The notes beneath the pieces are model-generated. The model was not told where the DNA came from and did no database searches. It saw only the letters and a list, made by a program, of their open reading frames with translations. A program made the position numbers and the translations under genes. DNA of 15,286 nt from Desulfobacteraceae bacterium (GTDB taxonomy: Bacteria > Desulfobacterota > DSM-4660 > Desulfatiglandales > HGW-15), in the NCBI GenBank assembly GCA_003819975.1, contig RPPU01000031.1, positions 1-15,286 of the forward strand, read 5' to 3'. Below, piece after piece: positions 7,520 through 13,498 of this stretch. The stretch's first letter is position 1, and every line of letters begins with the position of its first letter.

Positions 7520-8074
7520 ATGTCCCCATCGACCCATCCTGATCTTATACTGGTTTTGGGCGGAGCGCGCAGCGGCAAGAGCAGCTTTGCCCTTCATTAT
7601 ATTGAAGACCATTATCATACCTACCTTTATCTGGCCAGCGCGGAAATCGGCGACCCCGAAATGGCGTCCCGGGTTAAACACCACCGCCGGGACCGCGGCC
7701 CGCAATGGGGTTTGGTGGAAGAACCCCTGGAGATCGCGCAAGTTCTTGAAAAGCGCTGCGAGGGCGTGGAAGTCGGGCTGGTGGATTGCCTGACTCTGTG
7801 GCTCAGCAATATTCTGCTGCAAAAAGGCGCGGAAGCCGTGCCGGCCTATCAGCAGGAACTCTTGCAGGCTTTACGAAAGCGCCGCCGGGCCATTGTGCTC
7901 GTGGCCAACGAAGTGGGTCTCGGTATTGTGCCGGAAACCCCCTTGGGTCGGCAATTCCGGGACTTGGCCGGCCGTTTGAACCAGGAAGTCGCGGTCCTGG
8001 CCGATCAGGTTGTTTTTACGGTCGCCGGCCTTCCGATGACAGTCAAAGGCGGTTTGCCTGCCGATGTGCTTTAA
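7520..8074 (+). CDS. cobU: Adenosylcobinamide kinase / adenosylcobinamide-phosphate guanylyltransferase
   Basis: CobU phosphorylates adenosylcobinamide and transfers GMP to it, giving adenosylcobinamide-GDP for lower-ligand attachment in cobalamin synthesis or salvage. The 184-aa protein is full length. Visible motifs are the P-loop GGARSGKSS at 14-22, YLASAE around 37-42, the VKHHRRDRGPQWGLVEEP segment (52-69) carrying the guanylylated His, VDCLTLWLSN, and ANEVGLGIVPETPLGRQFRD followed by GRLNQ. No other cobalamin gene is in the window and no riboswitch is evident upstream, so it appears as an isolated pathway gene. It converges with the cyclase gene, 25 bp from it. AAAGGCG upstream may serve as ribosome site. 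Confidence 0.95.
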   Translation: MSPSTHPDLILVLGGARSGKSSFALHYIEDHYHTYLYLASAEIGDPEMASRVKHHRRDRGPQWGLVEEPLEIAQVLEKRCEGVEVGLVDCLTLWLSNILLQKGAEAVPAYQQELLQALRKRRRAIVLVANEVGLGIVPETPLGRQFRDLAGRLNQEVAVLADQVVFTVAGLPMTVKGGLPADVL

Positions 8075-8099
8075 TATTTACTTTAGAGAGAATTCTGCG

Positions 8100-10787
8100 T
8101 CATCGGAACGGGAGCCGTTTTTTTGGGGCTCTTTTGGAGCAATAAAGAACGGAGAGGAACAGGCCCGAAATAGCGCCCAGGATCAGGACACTCTTCTGGA
8201 AAGACCAGATGCTTTGCGGGCTTACATTGAATCTGGGAATAACAAAACTCAAGTAGTAAGTGATAATCGGGAACAGGACCAGGGAAATAAGCAAGTTCAC
8301 GCTCTGAAAGATCAGGCAGGCCTTGCTGAACCGGCTGATGTAAAAAATGATCTTGCGGAATGTTTCGAGCCGCATGATTTTGGCCTCATTATGGGCCAAG
8401 TCTTTCTGCAGTCTGTCGAGCAAAACCATGCTTTCCTTGAAACCCTGAGGCAGGTCGAGGTCTTGAATGTGGATGTTCTGCTCTATTTTTTGGCGGATGC
8501 GGCGCAAGTCGTGCGTCAAATTTTCCATAAGAAATTTATGAGGGTATTCCGCCAGATAATCGTCAAAAGCATCCAGGCTCCGGTTGAGGTCGTTGACAAC
8601 GTAAATGAGTTTTTTCCGGCGTTCCTCGAGGCCGGCGTGGCTCATGTGCAAAATGGAACCGGCATAGTGGGCCATATCCAGATAACCGAAGTAGCTGTCT
8701 TTTTTCAGTAACTCCTCTATTTTGTTCCAAAGGGATTTGGATTCCATTACTTCTTTGGCATCCGGACCCAGGAATTTATCAAGCCGTTCCAAACCGATTT
8801 TGGCCGAATCCAGAAGCTGCAGAGCCTCGGATTTGGCTTCGTTTAGAAGGCCGCGGAGGCTGGGATGAATGAGGTCACTATAATGCGACAGTTCCGGGTC
8901 GATCAAGGCGTTGATAAAATACTCCCGGCTTTTTTTGATCAGTTTGATCAGCTGACTGAGGGCTGAAGACTTGCGGCCTTTTTTGAACTGGAAGATGATT
9001 TCCTGATAAATAGCCTCATGGCAAAAAGGGTCCAGGTGGAGGATCTTGCGGATGCGGTCTTCGGCCAGGGCGAGGTCTCCTTTTAACGCGAAGAGGCGGG
9101 CCAGAAGAAAATTGAGCAGGATGCTTTGCGGTCCGGACTTGCAATGGTTCAAGGCTTTTTTAAAAAAAAGCTCGGCTTGGTAAAAATTGTCCTGTTCCAT
9201 TTTCAGCAATCCCAGCGCGCAGTAAATCTTGTAATCATAAGCGTCTTTGCGCAAGACTTCGTTTAAAATATTCTCGGCTTGCTCGTGGTTGCCCACGCGC
9301 AGGCAGTCCTGACCGATCCATATCATGCCGCCTTTGTCGCCTTCGCTCTTTTTTTCCTTAATTTTATTCCACTCGTCATATTTACTGTCCCAGATGGCCC
9401 TGAAAAAGCGAAGTTGATACACGGCTCTGAGGTCATAAAAAGCCAGGTTGGCCCATTGGGCCGGTTGACTTTTGCGCGTGCCGTTTTCCGCGGCCGGTTC
9501 GTGGCTTTGCCCCGAACTCGTTAGAAATTGGAAATACATATTATTGATTTCATTCAGCGAGAAATAGCCCAACTGCTCCAGGCCTTGGGTCATTTCGGTC
9601 AAGTCTTTTGAAGGGCAATGCAGGGATAAATGGCGCTTGTCGCCGCAGTAGAAGCAGGGTGAATTTTCACCCTGGATCATGGAGTTTTGATATAAAAAAA
9701 GCTGGTCTATGGAGGCTTTATTGTCTTTTTGATTTCCGATTCGATAAAAAGAACGGGTTTGGGAATGGGTGGGCAGGGGCGTGACCGGGAAGGCGCCTTT
9801 GCCGATATCTTTATAAGCATGGGCCGAGATATAGATGGAACCCGGTTCAATGCCTTCCCAATCGATTTCCAAGTTTTCGGGAGCCAGGCGGTCCGCAATC
9901 AAAAAAGGGCCGATATCGATGACCATCTGAACCGGCAGAACGGAAACGCCTTCATACCCCAAGCTTACTTTAATCAATTCCATCAAGCTCTTGGCTGTTT
10001 CCAGGCAAACCGCCGGTGAATCCATCAGCAGAGCTATGGATCGGTCCGGCAAGAGTTTCTCTTTTTCGACCTTGCGGGTCCATAAGTCATTTTTGGCCCG
10101 AAGCAAATTATCCCAAACCTTTGAAAGACTGCGTCCTATTTTGAAAAGAGGTTTGATGTACAGCATGGATTTCAGGAGCGGCTGGAGTTCGACTTTTTCA
10201 TCCCAATGGACCTGATAGATGTTGACGGCGTTGAAAAATTCTTTTTTATCGGGCTTTTTAACCGGTTCAAAATAAATCAGAGGCAGGTCCTTAACTTGGT
10301 TTTGAACCTCTTGGGAAATTAGGATCTGGTCGCCATCCACCAGGGGCAGAAGCTTGGCGGCCATATTGACCACGTCTCCGAAAATATCTTTTTCTTCTAT
10401 GATCCCGTTTCCATAATGGATGCAGAGTCGAATATGAATCTGTTCGGTGGGGTCTCTCTTTAGGTTAAATTGGTTAAAGCGTTGTTGGATTTTAATACCA
10501 GACTTGAGCGCCTCCTTGGGGCTCATAAAATAGGCCATAACCGAGTCGCCCAGGAATTTAACCACCGCTCCGCCATGCTCGGCAATGGCCGGAGAAACCA
10601 GGTCTTGGTGTTGTTTGAGCATGCGGGTGCCGGCCACATCCCCAAAGGTTTTAAAAAATTGGGAAGAGCCGACAATGTCGGTAAAAAGAACCGTTATTTT
10701 TTTAATGGAATCTTTAGGGTAATCTTTAACCGGCTTTGGCGGCGCAAAGCTTTCGGTTTTGGCAGTGGCTGAGCTGTACAGGGCCAT
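8100..10787 (-). CDS. Class III nucleotide cyclase with degenerate second cyclase region, CCHC zinc knuckle, TPR-like helices and C-terminal membrane hairpin
   Basis: The protein has 895 aa. Residues ~28-195 form a class III cyclase domain: metal Asp37 (LFTDIVGSS) and Asp81 (KFLGDSVMAYF), Lys77 and Asp134 in the adenine-selecting positions (DIFGDVVNMAAK), and Asn141. The usual transition-state Arg four residues later is Lys145. Residues ~248-332 look like a second cyclase homology region without metal Asps (MVIDIGPFLIAD, GIEPGSIYISAHAYKDI). Residues 378-391 are Cys-X2-Cys-X4-His-X4-Cys, an exact zinc knuckle. Residues ~487-600 are TPR-like helix pairs, ~640-810 are helical and charged, and two membrane helices lie near 824-849 and 864-882, leaving the cyclase cytoplasmic. 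It probably makes cAMP, though the Lys substitution leaves activity open. The gene is monocistronic with no ribosome site before its ATG. Confidence 0.85.
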   Translation of the reverse strand: MALYSSATAKTESFAPPKPVKDYPKDSIKKITVLFTDIVGSSQFFKTFGDVAGTRMLKQHQDLVSPAIAEHGGAVVKFLGDSVMAYFMSPKEALKSGIKIQQRFNQFNLKRDPTEQIHIRLCIHYGNGIIEEKDIFGDVVNMAAKLLPLVDGDQILISQEVQNQVKDLPLIYFEPVKKPDKKEFFNAVNIYQVHWDEKVELQPLLKSMLYIKPLFKIGRSLSKVWDNLLRAKNDLWTRKVEKEKLLPDRSIALLMDSPAVCLETAKSLMELIKVSLGYEGVSVLPVQMVIDIGPFLIADRLAPENLEIDWEGIEPGSIYISAHAYKDIGKGAFPVTPLPTHSQTRSFYRIGNQKDNKASIDQLFLYQNSMIQGENSPCFYCGDKRHLSLHCPSKDLTEMTQGLEQLGYFSLNEINNMYFQFLTSSGQSHEPAAENGTRKSQPAQWANLAFYDLRAVYQLRFFRAIWDSKYDEWNKIKEKKSEGDKGGMIWIGQDCLRVGNHEQAENILNEVLRKDAYDYKIYCALGLLKMEQDNFYQAELFFKKALNHCKSGPQSILLNFLLARLFALKGDLALAEDRIRKILHLDPFCHEAIYQEIIFQFKKGRKSSALSQLIKLIKKSREYFINALIDPELSHYSDLIHPSLRGLLNEAKSEALQLLDSAKIGLERLDKFLGPDAKEVMESKSLWNKIEELLKKDSYFGYLDMAHYAGSILHMSHAGLEERRKKLIYVVNDLNRSLDAFDDYLAEYPHKFLMENLTHDLRRIRQKIEQNIHIQDLDLPQGFKESMVLLDRLQKDLAHNEAKIMRLETFRKIIFYISRFSKACLIFQSVNLLISLVLFPIITYYLSFVIPRFNVSPQSIWSFQKSVLILGAISGLFLSVLYCSKRAPKKRLPFR
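8111..8135 (+). terminator. Possible weak intrinsic terminator of cobU
   Basis: GAGCC (8112-8116) pairs with GGCTC (8127-8131) and is followed by TTTT, 37 bp after the cobU stop. It lies inside the 3' end of the opposing cyclase gene. The stem is only 5 bp, so support is limited. Confidence 0.35.
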
Positions 10788-10908
10788 TGTTTTATAACCA
10801 ACTGAAATTAATAATGGTTTTTAATTAAGCGCATAAATTATTTAATCGTTCGCGACAAACGCAAGATTTTCCTTATTGTAGATCGGCATAATTGGATAAG
10901 CGCCTAAA

Positions 10909-10958
10909 TTTTTTATCGAGGATCGATAAAAAATGAATTCCGGCAAGGTCGCCGGAAT
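10909..10958. repeat. Two adjacent palindromes, second one shared with 699-753
   Basis: TTTTTTATCGA (10909-10919) pairs perfectly with TCGATAAAAAA (10923-10933) around a 3-base loop. Directly after it, ATTCCGGC (10937-10944) pairs with GCCGGAAT (10951-10958) around AAGGTC. The second palindrome has the same 8-base arms as the element at 699-753. The first could act as a bidirectional intrinsic terminator because it has T-runs on both strands. Confidence 0.6.
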
Positions 10959-11080
10959 AAACCCGTGGGATGGCAATAAGCGGATTATCCATTTTTTATT
11001 TATCGATTAAAAGTTGTCGATGTTTCTGTGTTAAGCACCTAAATGAGGATAGTGCCGGATTGTGAACTCGGGGTGGGGTA

Positions 11081-11112
11081 AAATAAAAAGGCCATCCTCG
11101 CGGGATGGCCTT
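11081..11112 (-). terminator. Intrinsic terminator of tRNA-Ala
   Basis: On the minus strand AAGGCCATCC (11112-11103) pairs perfectly with GGATGGCCTT (11097-11088) around a 5-base loop, followed by TTTTTATTT. It begins 15 bp after the tRNA 3' end. Confidence 0.9.
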
Positions 11113-11126
11113 ATGGTTTATATGGG

Positions 11127-11202
11127 TGGTGGAGCTGGACGGAATCGAACCGACGGCCTCATGAATGCCATTCATGCGCTCTACCAATTGAGCTACAGCC
11201 CC
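11127..11202 (-). tRNA. tRNA-Ala (anticodon GGC)
   Basis: This is a 76-nt cloverleaf with an encoded CCA. The acceptor GGGGCTG pairs with CAGCTCC and contains the G3-U70 wobble that identifies alanine tRNAs. The D arm is GCTCAATTGGTAGAGC, the anticodon stem is CATGA/TCATG with loop ATGGCAT, so the anticodon is GGC, and the T arm contains GGTTCGATTCC. It reads GCC and GCU codons. It has its own promoter and terminator and is a single-gene transcript. Confidence 0.97.
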
Positions 11203-11213
11203 AAAGGCGTTGG

Positions 11214-11242
11214 ATAATATCAACGTGCTTTTTTGATGTCAA
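11214..11242 (-). promoter_or_regulatory. sigma70-type promoter of tRNA-Ala
   Basis: On the minus strand TTGACA (11242-11237) is followed after 17 bases by TATTAT (11219-11214), ending 11 bases before the tRNA 5' end at 11202. Box quality and spacing are near consensus. Confidence 0.85.
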
Positions 11243-11383
11243 TATCTTATTACCATGCACTGAAAATTTTCACGGAAATCTATCCATTGTCTTTTCAGGG
11301 CTTGAAGTATCTATTGGATTCTTTTACCGTAAGATGCTAAATGTTTTTTTGCAGGAACAAAAAAACATGATAGAGCCGCTAAA

Positions 11384-11689
11384 ATGGTCCTGGTCCTCAA
11401 ACTTTTTTTAACCCCCTTTTTAATTGCCGCCGCCACTTTGACCGGCCGGCGCTGGGGTCCGGGGGTCAGCGGTTGGTTGATCGGGTTTCCGTTAACATCC
11501 GGACCGATTGCCTTGATTCTGGCCCTGCAACAGGGACCTGATTTTGCCGCGATCAGTTTGTTCGGTTTTGCCGGTTTTTTTTGGGTGGTGGGTGGGTTGC
11601 TGCCCGGTTTCGGCATTGCCGGGACTTTTATTTTGGCGACCTTGGCAGCCGTCGCCGTTAACGGCATTTCTTTAAAGTTGGTGCATTAA
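11384..11689 (+). CDS. Small integral membrane protein, apparently a half-length member of a larger family
   Basis: The 101-aa protein is almost wholly hydrophobic, with segments near residues 3-19, 26-48, 55-73 and 77-97. The N-terminal half (LKLFLTPFLIAAATLTGRRW, then GPGVSGWLIGFPLTSGPIAL) resembles the start of an uncharacterised bacterial membrane family that I remember as about 250 aa with two similar halves. The last 45 residues (GFAGFFWVVGGLLP, then VNGISLKL) resemble the C-terminal end of the same family. The middle ~150 residues would then be missing, with the frame kept. This family memory is not checked. The ATG has no clear ribosome site; an out-of-frame ATG at 11367 has a better one (AGGA). 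It lies 30 bp upstream of the zinc-ribbon gene and may share its transcript. Confidence 0.55.
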   Translation: MVLVLKLFLTPFLIAAATLTGRRWGPGVSGWLIGFPLTSGPIALILALQQGPDFAAISLFGFAGFFWVVGGLLPGFGIAGTFILATLAAVAVNGISLKLVH

Positions 11690-11719
11690 CCTCAACGTGG
11701 TGTATTTTATGGGGGTGTT

Positions 11720-12163
11720 ATGGATCGAAAAGAATTAAAAGAATTGGAGGAACGGATCCGGCTCTTGAGCGATGAAGAGTTGTTGGACATGGTTCAGGTT
11801 CATGCAGCCGATTATCATGAAGAATCATTGGAGATCGCGCGCCGGGAGCTAAAATCCCGGCGAATTTCTTGGGAGGTTCCTGTAGATGATCCGGCCGAGG
11901 AACCGTTCATCAAAGATGCCGATCCGATCGGGCTCAGTGAGTTGGCCGCGAACCCCACTTTTAAATGCAGGCACTGCGGGGGAAAGGTGCGGCGAGGGTC
12001 GCTGGTGGTAGGTGATGCGGATTGCCTGGAACAACCCATGGAAGCCCTGGTTCAATTTCACGATGCTTTTGAACAACGTTATTGTTTTGTGCTGGCTTGC
12101 ACGGGGTGCGGCCGGACCGAACTGGCGGTTGATTTCGTGACGCCGGTAAAGTGCGGAAGCTGA
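11720..12163 (+). CDS. Zinc-ribbon hypothetical protein
   Basis: The 147-aa protein has an acidic helical N-terminus (LSDEELLDMV around 16-25, ESLEIARRELKSRRI around 35-49). That pattern of a repeated Tyr/His-x-Glu-Ala-Leu-x-x-Ala-x-x-Glu-Leu helix recurs in many small bacterial zinc-ribbon proteins. Two CxxC pairs follow, Cys83/Cys86 (KCRHCGGKV) and Cys127/Cys130 (ACTGCGR), likely one zinc ribbon with a 40-residue insertion. The function is unknown. GGGGGTG sits 3 bases before the ATG. Its stop overlaps the start of the next gene as TGATG, indicating translational coupling. Confidence 0.75.
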   Translation: MDRKELKELEERIRLLSDEELLDMVQVHAADYHEESLEIARRELKSRRISWEVPVDDPAEEPFIKDADPIGLSELAANPTFKCRHCGGKVRRGSLVVGDADCLEQPMEALVQFHDAFEQRYCFVLACTGCGRTELAVDFVTPVKCGS

Positions 12164-12612
12164 TGATCTACGTGGACGCGGATGCGTGCCCGGTCAAGGC
12201 CGAAGTCTATCGCGTGGCCAAACGCTATGTGCTCCCGGTTCGCCTGGTTTCCAATTCCACGATGCAAATTCCCGAGGATCCGCTGTTCACGATAAAAGTT
12301 GTGACCGGGCAGCCCGATGCGGCCGACGATTGGATTGTCGAAAATATAACGGATAAAGATATTGCGGTCACCGCGGATATCCCTTTGGCGGCGCGGTGTC
12401 TGAAAAAAGGCGCCCGAGCCCTTGATCCGAAAGGGCGTATTTTCACTCCGGAAGCCATTGGGGATGCGCTCGCGCAAAGAGAATTAATGGCTTATCTTCG
12501 TGACATGGGAGATATCACCGGCGGACCGGCGCCTTACGCCAAACGCGACCGTTCCCGATTCCTGCAGCGGCTCGATCTTTTGATCCAAACCGTTCTTAAG
12601 GAAATAAAATAA
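12163..12612 (+). CDS. YaiI/YqxD family protein (UPF0178, DUF188)
   Basis: The 149-aa protein starts MIYVDADACPVKAEVYRVA, the hallmark N-terminus of UPF0178, with the acidic VDADACP motif at residues 4-10. Also conserved are VTGQPDAADDWIV, VTADIPLAARCL, ALDPKGRIFTPE and the C-terminal GPAPYAKRDRSRF. The acidic N-terminal motif and fold suggest a PIN/NYN-like nuclease, but biochemical function is not established. I chose ATG 12163 because family members begin just before VDADACP, GGAAG lies 4 bases upstream, and the ATG overlaps the upstream stop (TGATG). GTG 12151 would add four residues. Confidence 0.9.
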   Translation: MIYVDADACPVKAEVYRVAKRYVLPVRLVSNSTMQIPEDPLFTIKVVTGQPDAADDWIVENITDKDIAVTADIPLAARCLKKGARALDPKGRIFTPEAIGDALAQRELMAYLRDMGDITGGPAPYAKRDRSRFLQRLDLLIQTVLKEIK

Positions 12613-12692
12613 GAAGCCGTCCGAATCGAAGATGAATCCTGGCCCTATTGCGGATAAATAAAATTTATATACAAACGGATAAGAGATAAGCC

Positions 12693-12738
12693 AAAAGCGT
12701 TTTTAAAATTTTGTCGATTTAGATCGAGAAACGCTTTT
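12693..12738. repeat. Palindrome over the 3' end of the small gene
   Basis: AAAAGCGTTT (12693-12702) pairs perfectly with AAACGCTTTT (12729-12738). An inner stem TCGAT/ATCGA (12714-12718 with 12723-12727) surrounds the small gene's stop codon. Read from the minus strand it may protect or end the small gene's transcript; no T-run follows, so a standard terminator is uncertain. Confidence 0.5.
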
Positions 12739-12880
12739 CCTTTTGGCCTTCACGGCGACGGATAATATTGCCGGTACCGCTTTGAATGGCAGGTTCTTTT
12801 CTTTTGGTCTCGGTTTGCATGAAATCATCAAACATTTTTTTGAGTTTGGTTTCCAATTCGTTGCGCTTTCTTTCTTCCAC
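12719..12880 (-). CDS. Small basic helical protein (53 aa), GTG start
   Basis: A GTG at 12880 is preceded by AAGGAG (12892-12887) with 6 bases of spacing, an excellent ribosome site. The frame runs 53 codons to TAA. The protein starts MEERKRNELETKLKKMFDDF, a charged amphipathic helix. It continues with a short linker (EPAIQSGTGN) and ends in a strongly basic tail (IIRRREGQKEKRFSI). Charged coding content with an in-frame strong ribosome site in an otherwise non-coding region argues that it is real. The Arg-rich tail could bind nucleic acid or another acidic partner. I recall similar IRRR-G tails in small deltaproteobacterial proteins but cannot name a family. It is missed if only frames of 60 codons or more are considered. 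Confidence 0.65.
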   Translation of the reverse strand: MEERKRNELETKLKKMFDDFMQTETKRKEPAIQSGTGNIIRRREGQKEKRFSI

Positions 12881-12934
12881 AAATAACTCCTTCAACAGTT
12901 GAATTTCTCGAAGCGAATTTCGATTTTTATTTTT

Positions 12935-12963
12935 AAAAAAATCAGCTTTTAGCGGATTTTTTT
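12935..12963. terminator. Bidirectional intrinsic terminator-like hairpin
   Basis: AAAAAAATC (12935-12943) pairs with GATTTTTTT (12955-12963), and an inner GCT/AGC stem (12945-12947 with 12951-12953) follows one mismatch, closing on TTT. T-runs are present on both strands. On the minus strand it lies 42 bases upstream of the small gene's ribosome site. Confidence 0.5.
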
Positions 12964-13062
12964 ATGAAGAGACCCCCAGCGGGTTATGAAGGGAGTTTCG
13001 TCCTTATTATCACACCACAGAGGGTCCCGGGTAATCGCCGGTGTTTATTTAACCTCTGGTGT
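12964..13062 (-). ncRNA. Candidate structured RNA or leader upstream of the small gene
   Basis: This stretch is GC-richer than its flanks and has no reading frame. Read from the minus strand it can form ACACCAGAGG (13062-13053) with CCTCTGTGGTGT (13023-13012, two-base bulge), a CCGG/CCGG stem in that loop, GGA/TCC, and ACCC/GGGT, then the hairpin with T-run at 12963-12935. The order, compact stems then terminator then ribosome site and small gene, fits either a free small RNA or a regulatory leader. I recognise no known riboswitch consensus. Strand and function are inferred. Confidence 0.25.
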
Positions 13063-13224
13063 CTTGCTGCCTTAAGTTTTTGATTTAGCCTTCCTGGATT
13101 CAAACGATTTTTTCGATGAATTGAATCAAGGGGAATAGAGAACCGAAAAAATTTAGATAGTGTTTAAATTTGTAACATACCTAAATTGGGAAATCAATCT
13201 TTTTCATATACATTTTTTTGTGGG

Positions 13225-13254
13225 TTGACATTTTCATAATGTTTTCATTATAAT
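13225..13254 (+). promoter_or_regulatory. sigma70-type promoter of tRNA-Leu
   Basis: TTGACA (13225-13230) and a perfect TATAAT (13249-13254) are separated by 18 bases. The expected start near 13261 lies about 10 bases before the tRNA. Confidence 0.9.
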
Positions 13255-13270
13255 CGGCTTCCATTTTTTG

Positions 13271-13358
13271 GCCGGAGTGGTGGAACTGGCAGACGCGCTG
13301 GACTCAAAATCCAGTGAGCCTTTGGCTCGTGGGGGTTCAATTCCCCCCTCCGGCACCA
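13271..13358 (+). tRNA. tRNA-Leu (anticodon CAA)
   Basis: This is an 88-nt class II tRNA with encoded CCA. The acceptor GCCGGAG pairs with CTCCGGC. The anticodon stem CTGGA/TCCAG holds loop CTCAAAA, so the anticodon is CAA (reads UUG). A long variable arm with GAGCC/GGCTC and the T arm GGGGGTTCAATTCCCCC confirm a leucine tRNA. It is a single-gene transcript between its own promoter and terminator. Confidence 0.97.
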
Positions 13359-13366
13359 GATCACTC

Positions 13367-13402
13367 AAAGGGTTAACCGATTTTTCGGTTAACCCTTTTT
13401 TT
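13367..13402 (+). terminator. Strong intrinsic terminator of tRNA-Leu
   Basis: AAAGGGTTAACCGA (13367-13380) pairs over 14 bp with TCGGTTAACCCTTT (13385-13398) around TTTT, and the T-run extends to 13402. It starts 9 bases after the tRNA. Confidence 0.95.
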
Positions 13403-13498
13403 GATATATTTATCCGATTAAATTCAATAAGATAGTCCCGGATTCGCCAATAAAGAGGGCCGACAATGTCATGATTCGAGCGGTACGGGTCCGGAATA

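Larger units (their letters stand above)
10788..11126. other. 339-bp intergenic region with palindromes and tRNA terminator
   Basis: No coding sequence is credible here. It contains the AT-rich leader of the cyclase gene, a perfect 11-bp stem with a GGA loop at 10909-10933, the ATTCCGGC palindrome at 10937-10958 and the tRNA-Ala terminator at 11081-11112. I could not fix a promoter for the cyclase gene. Confidence 0.6.
12613..13270. other. 658-bp region without long genes: small gene, palindromes and a possible structured RNA
   Basis: Between the YaiI-family stop and tRNA-Leu there is no long reading frame. It holds a 53-codon minus-strand gene (12719-12880), a palindrome over its 3' end (12693-12738), a bidirectional terminator-like hairpin (12935-12963), a GC-richer inverted-repeat stretch (12964-13062), an AT-rich hairpin pairing GATTCAA (13097-13103) with TTGAATC (13121-13127), and the tRNA-Leu promoter. 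Confidence 0.6.

Noticed and set aside
8064..8711. 215-codon plus-strand frame opposite the cyclase 3' end
   Set aside because: It is antisense to the coiled and membrane part of the cyclase protein, has no recognisable domain and no ribosome site of note.
5851..10787. A cyclic-nucleotide signalling module pairing the MBL hydrolase with the cyclase
   Set aside because: The genes are 1.4 kb apart, on opposite strands, with unrelated genes between; only weak family resemblance suggests a phosphodiesterase.
10996..11223. 75-codon minus-strand frame across tRNA-Ala
   Set aside because: It translates the tRNA and its terminator; a known artefact of tRNA regions.
11127..13358. Genomic island bounded by the two tRNA genes
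   Set aside because: No integrase, no repeated tRNA 3' end as attachment site, and the genes between are ordinary housekeeping types.
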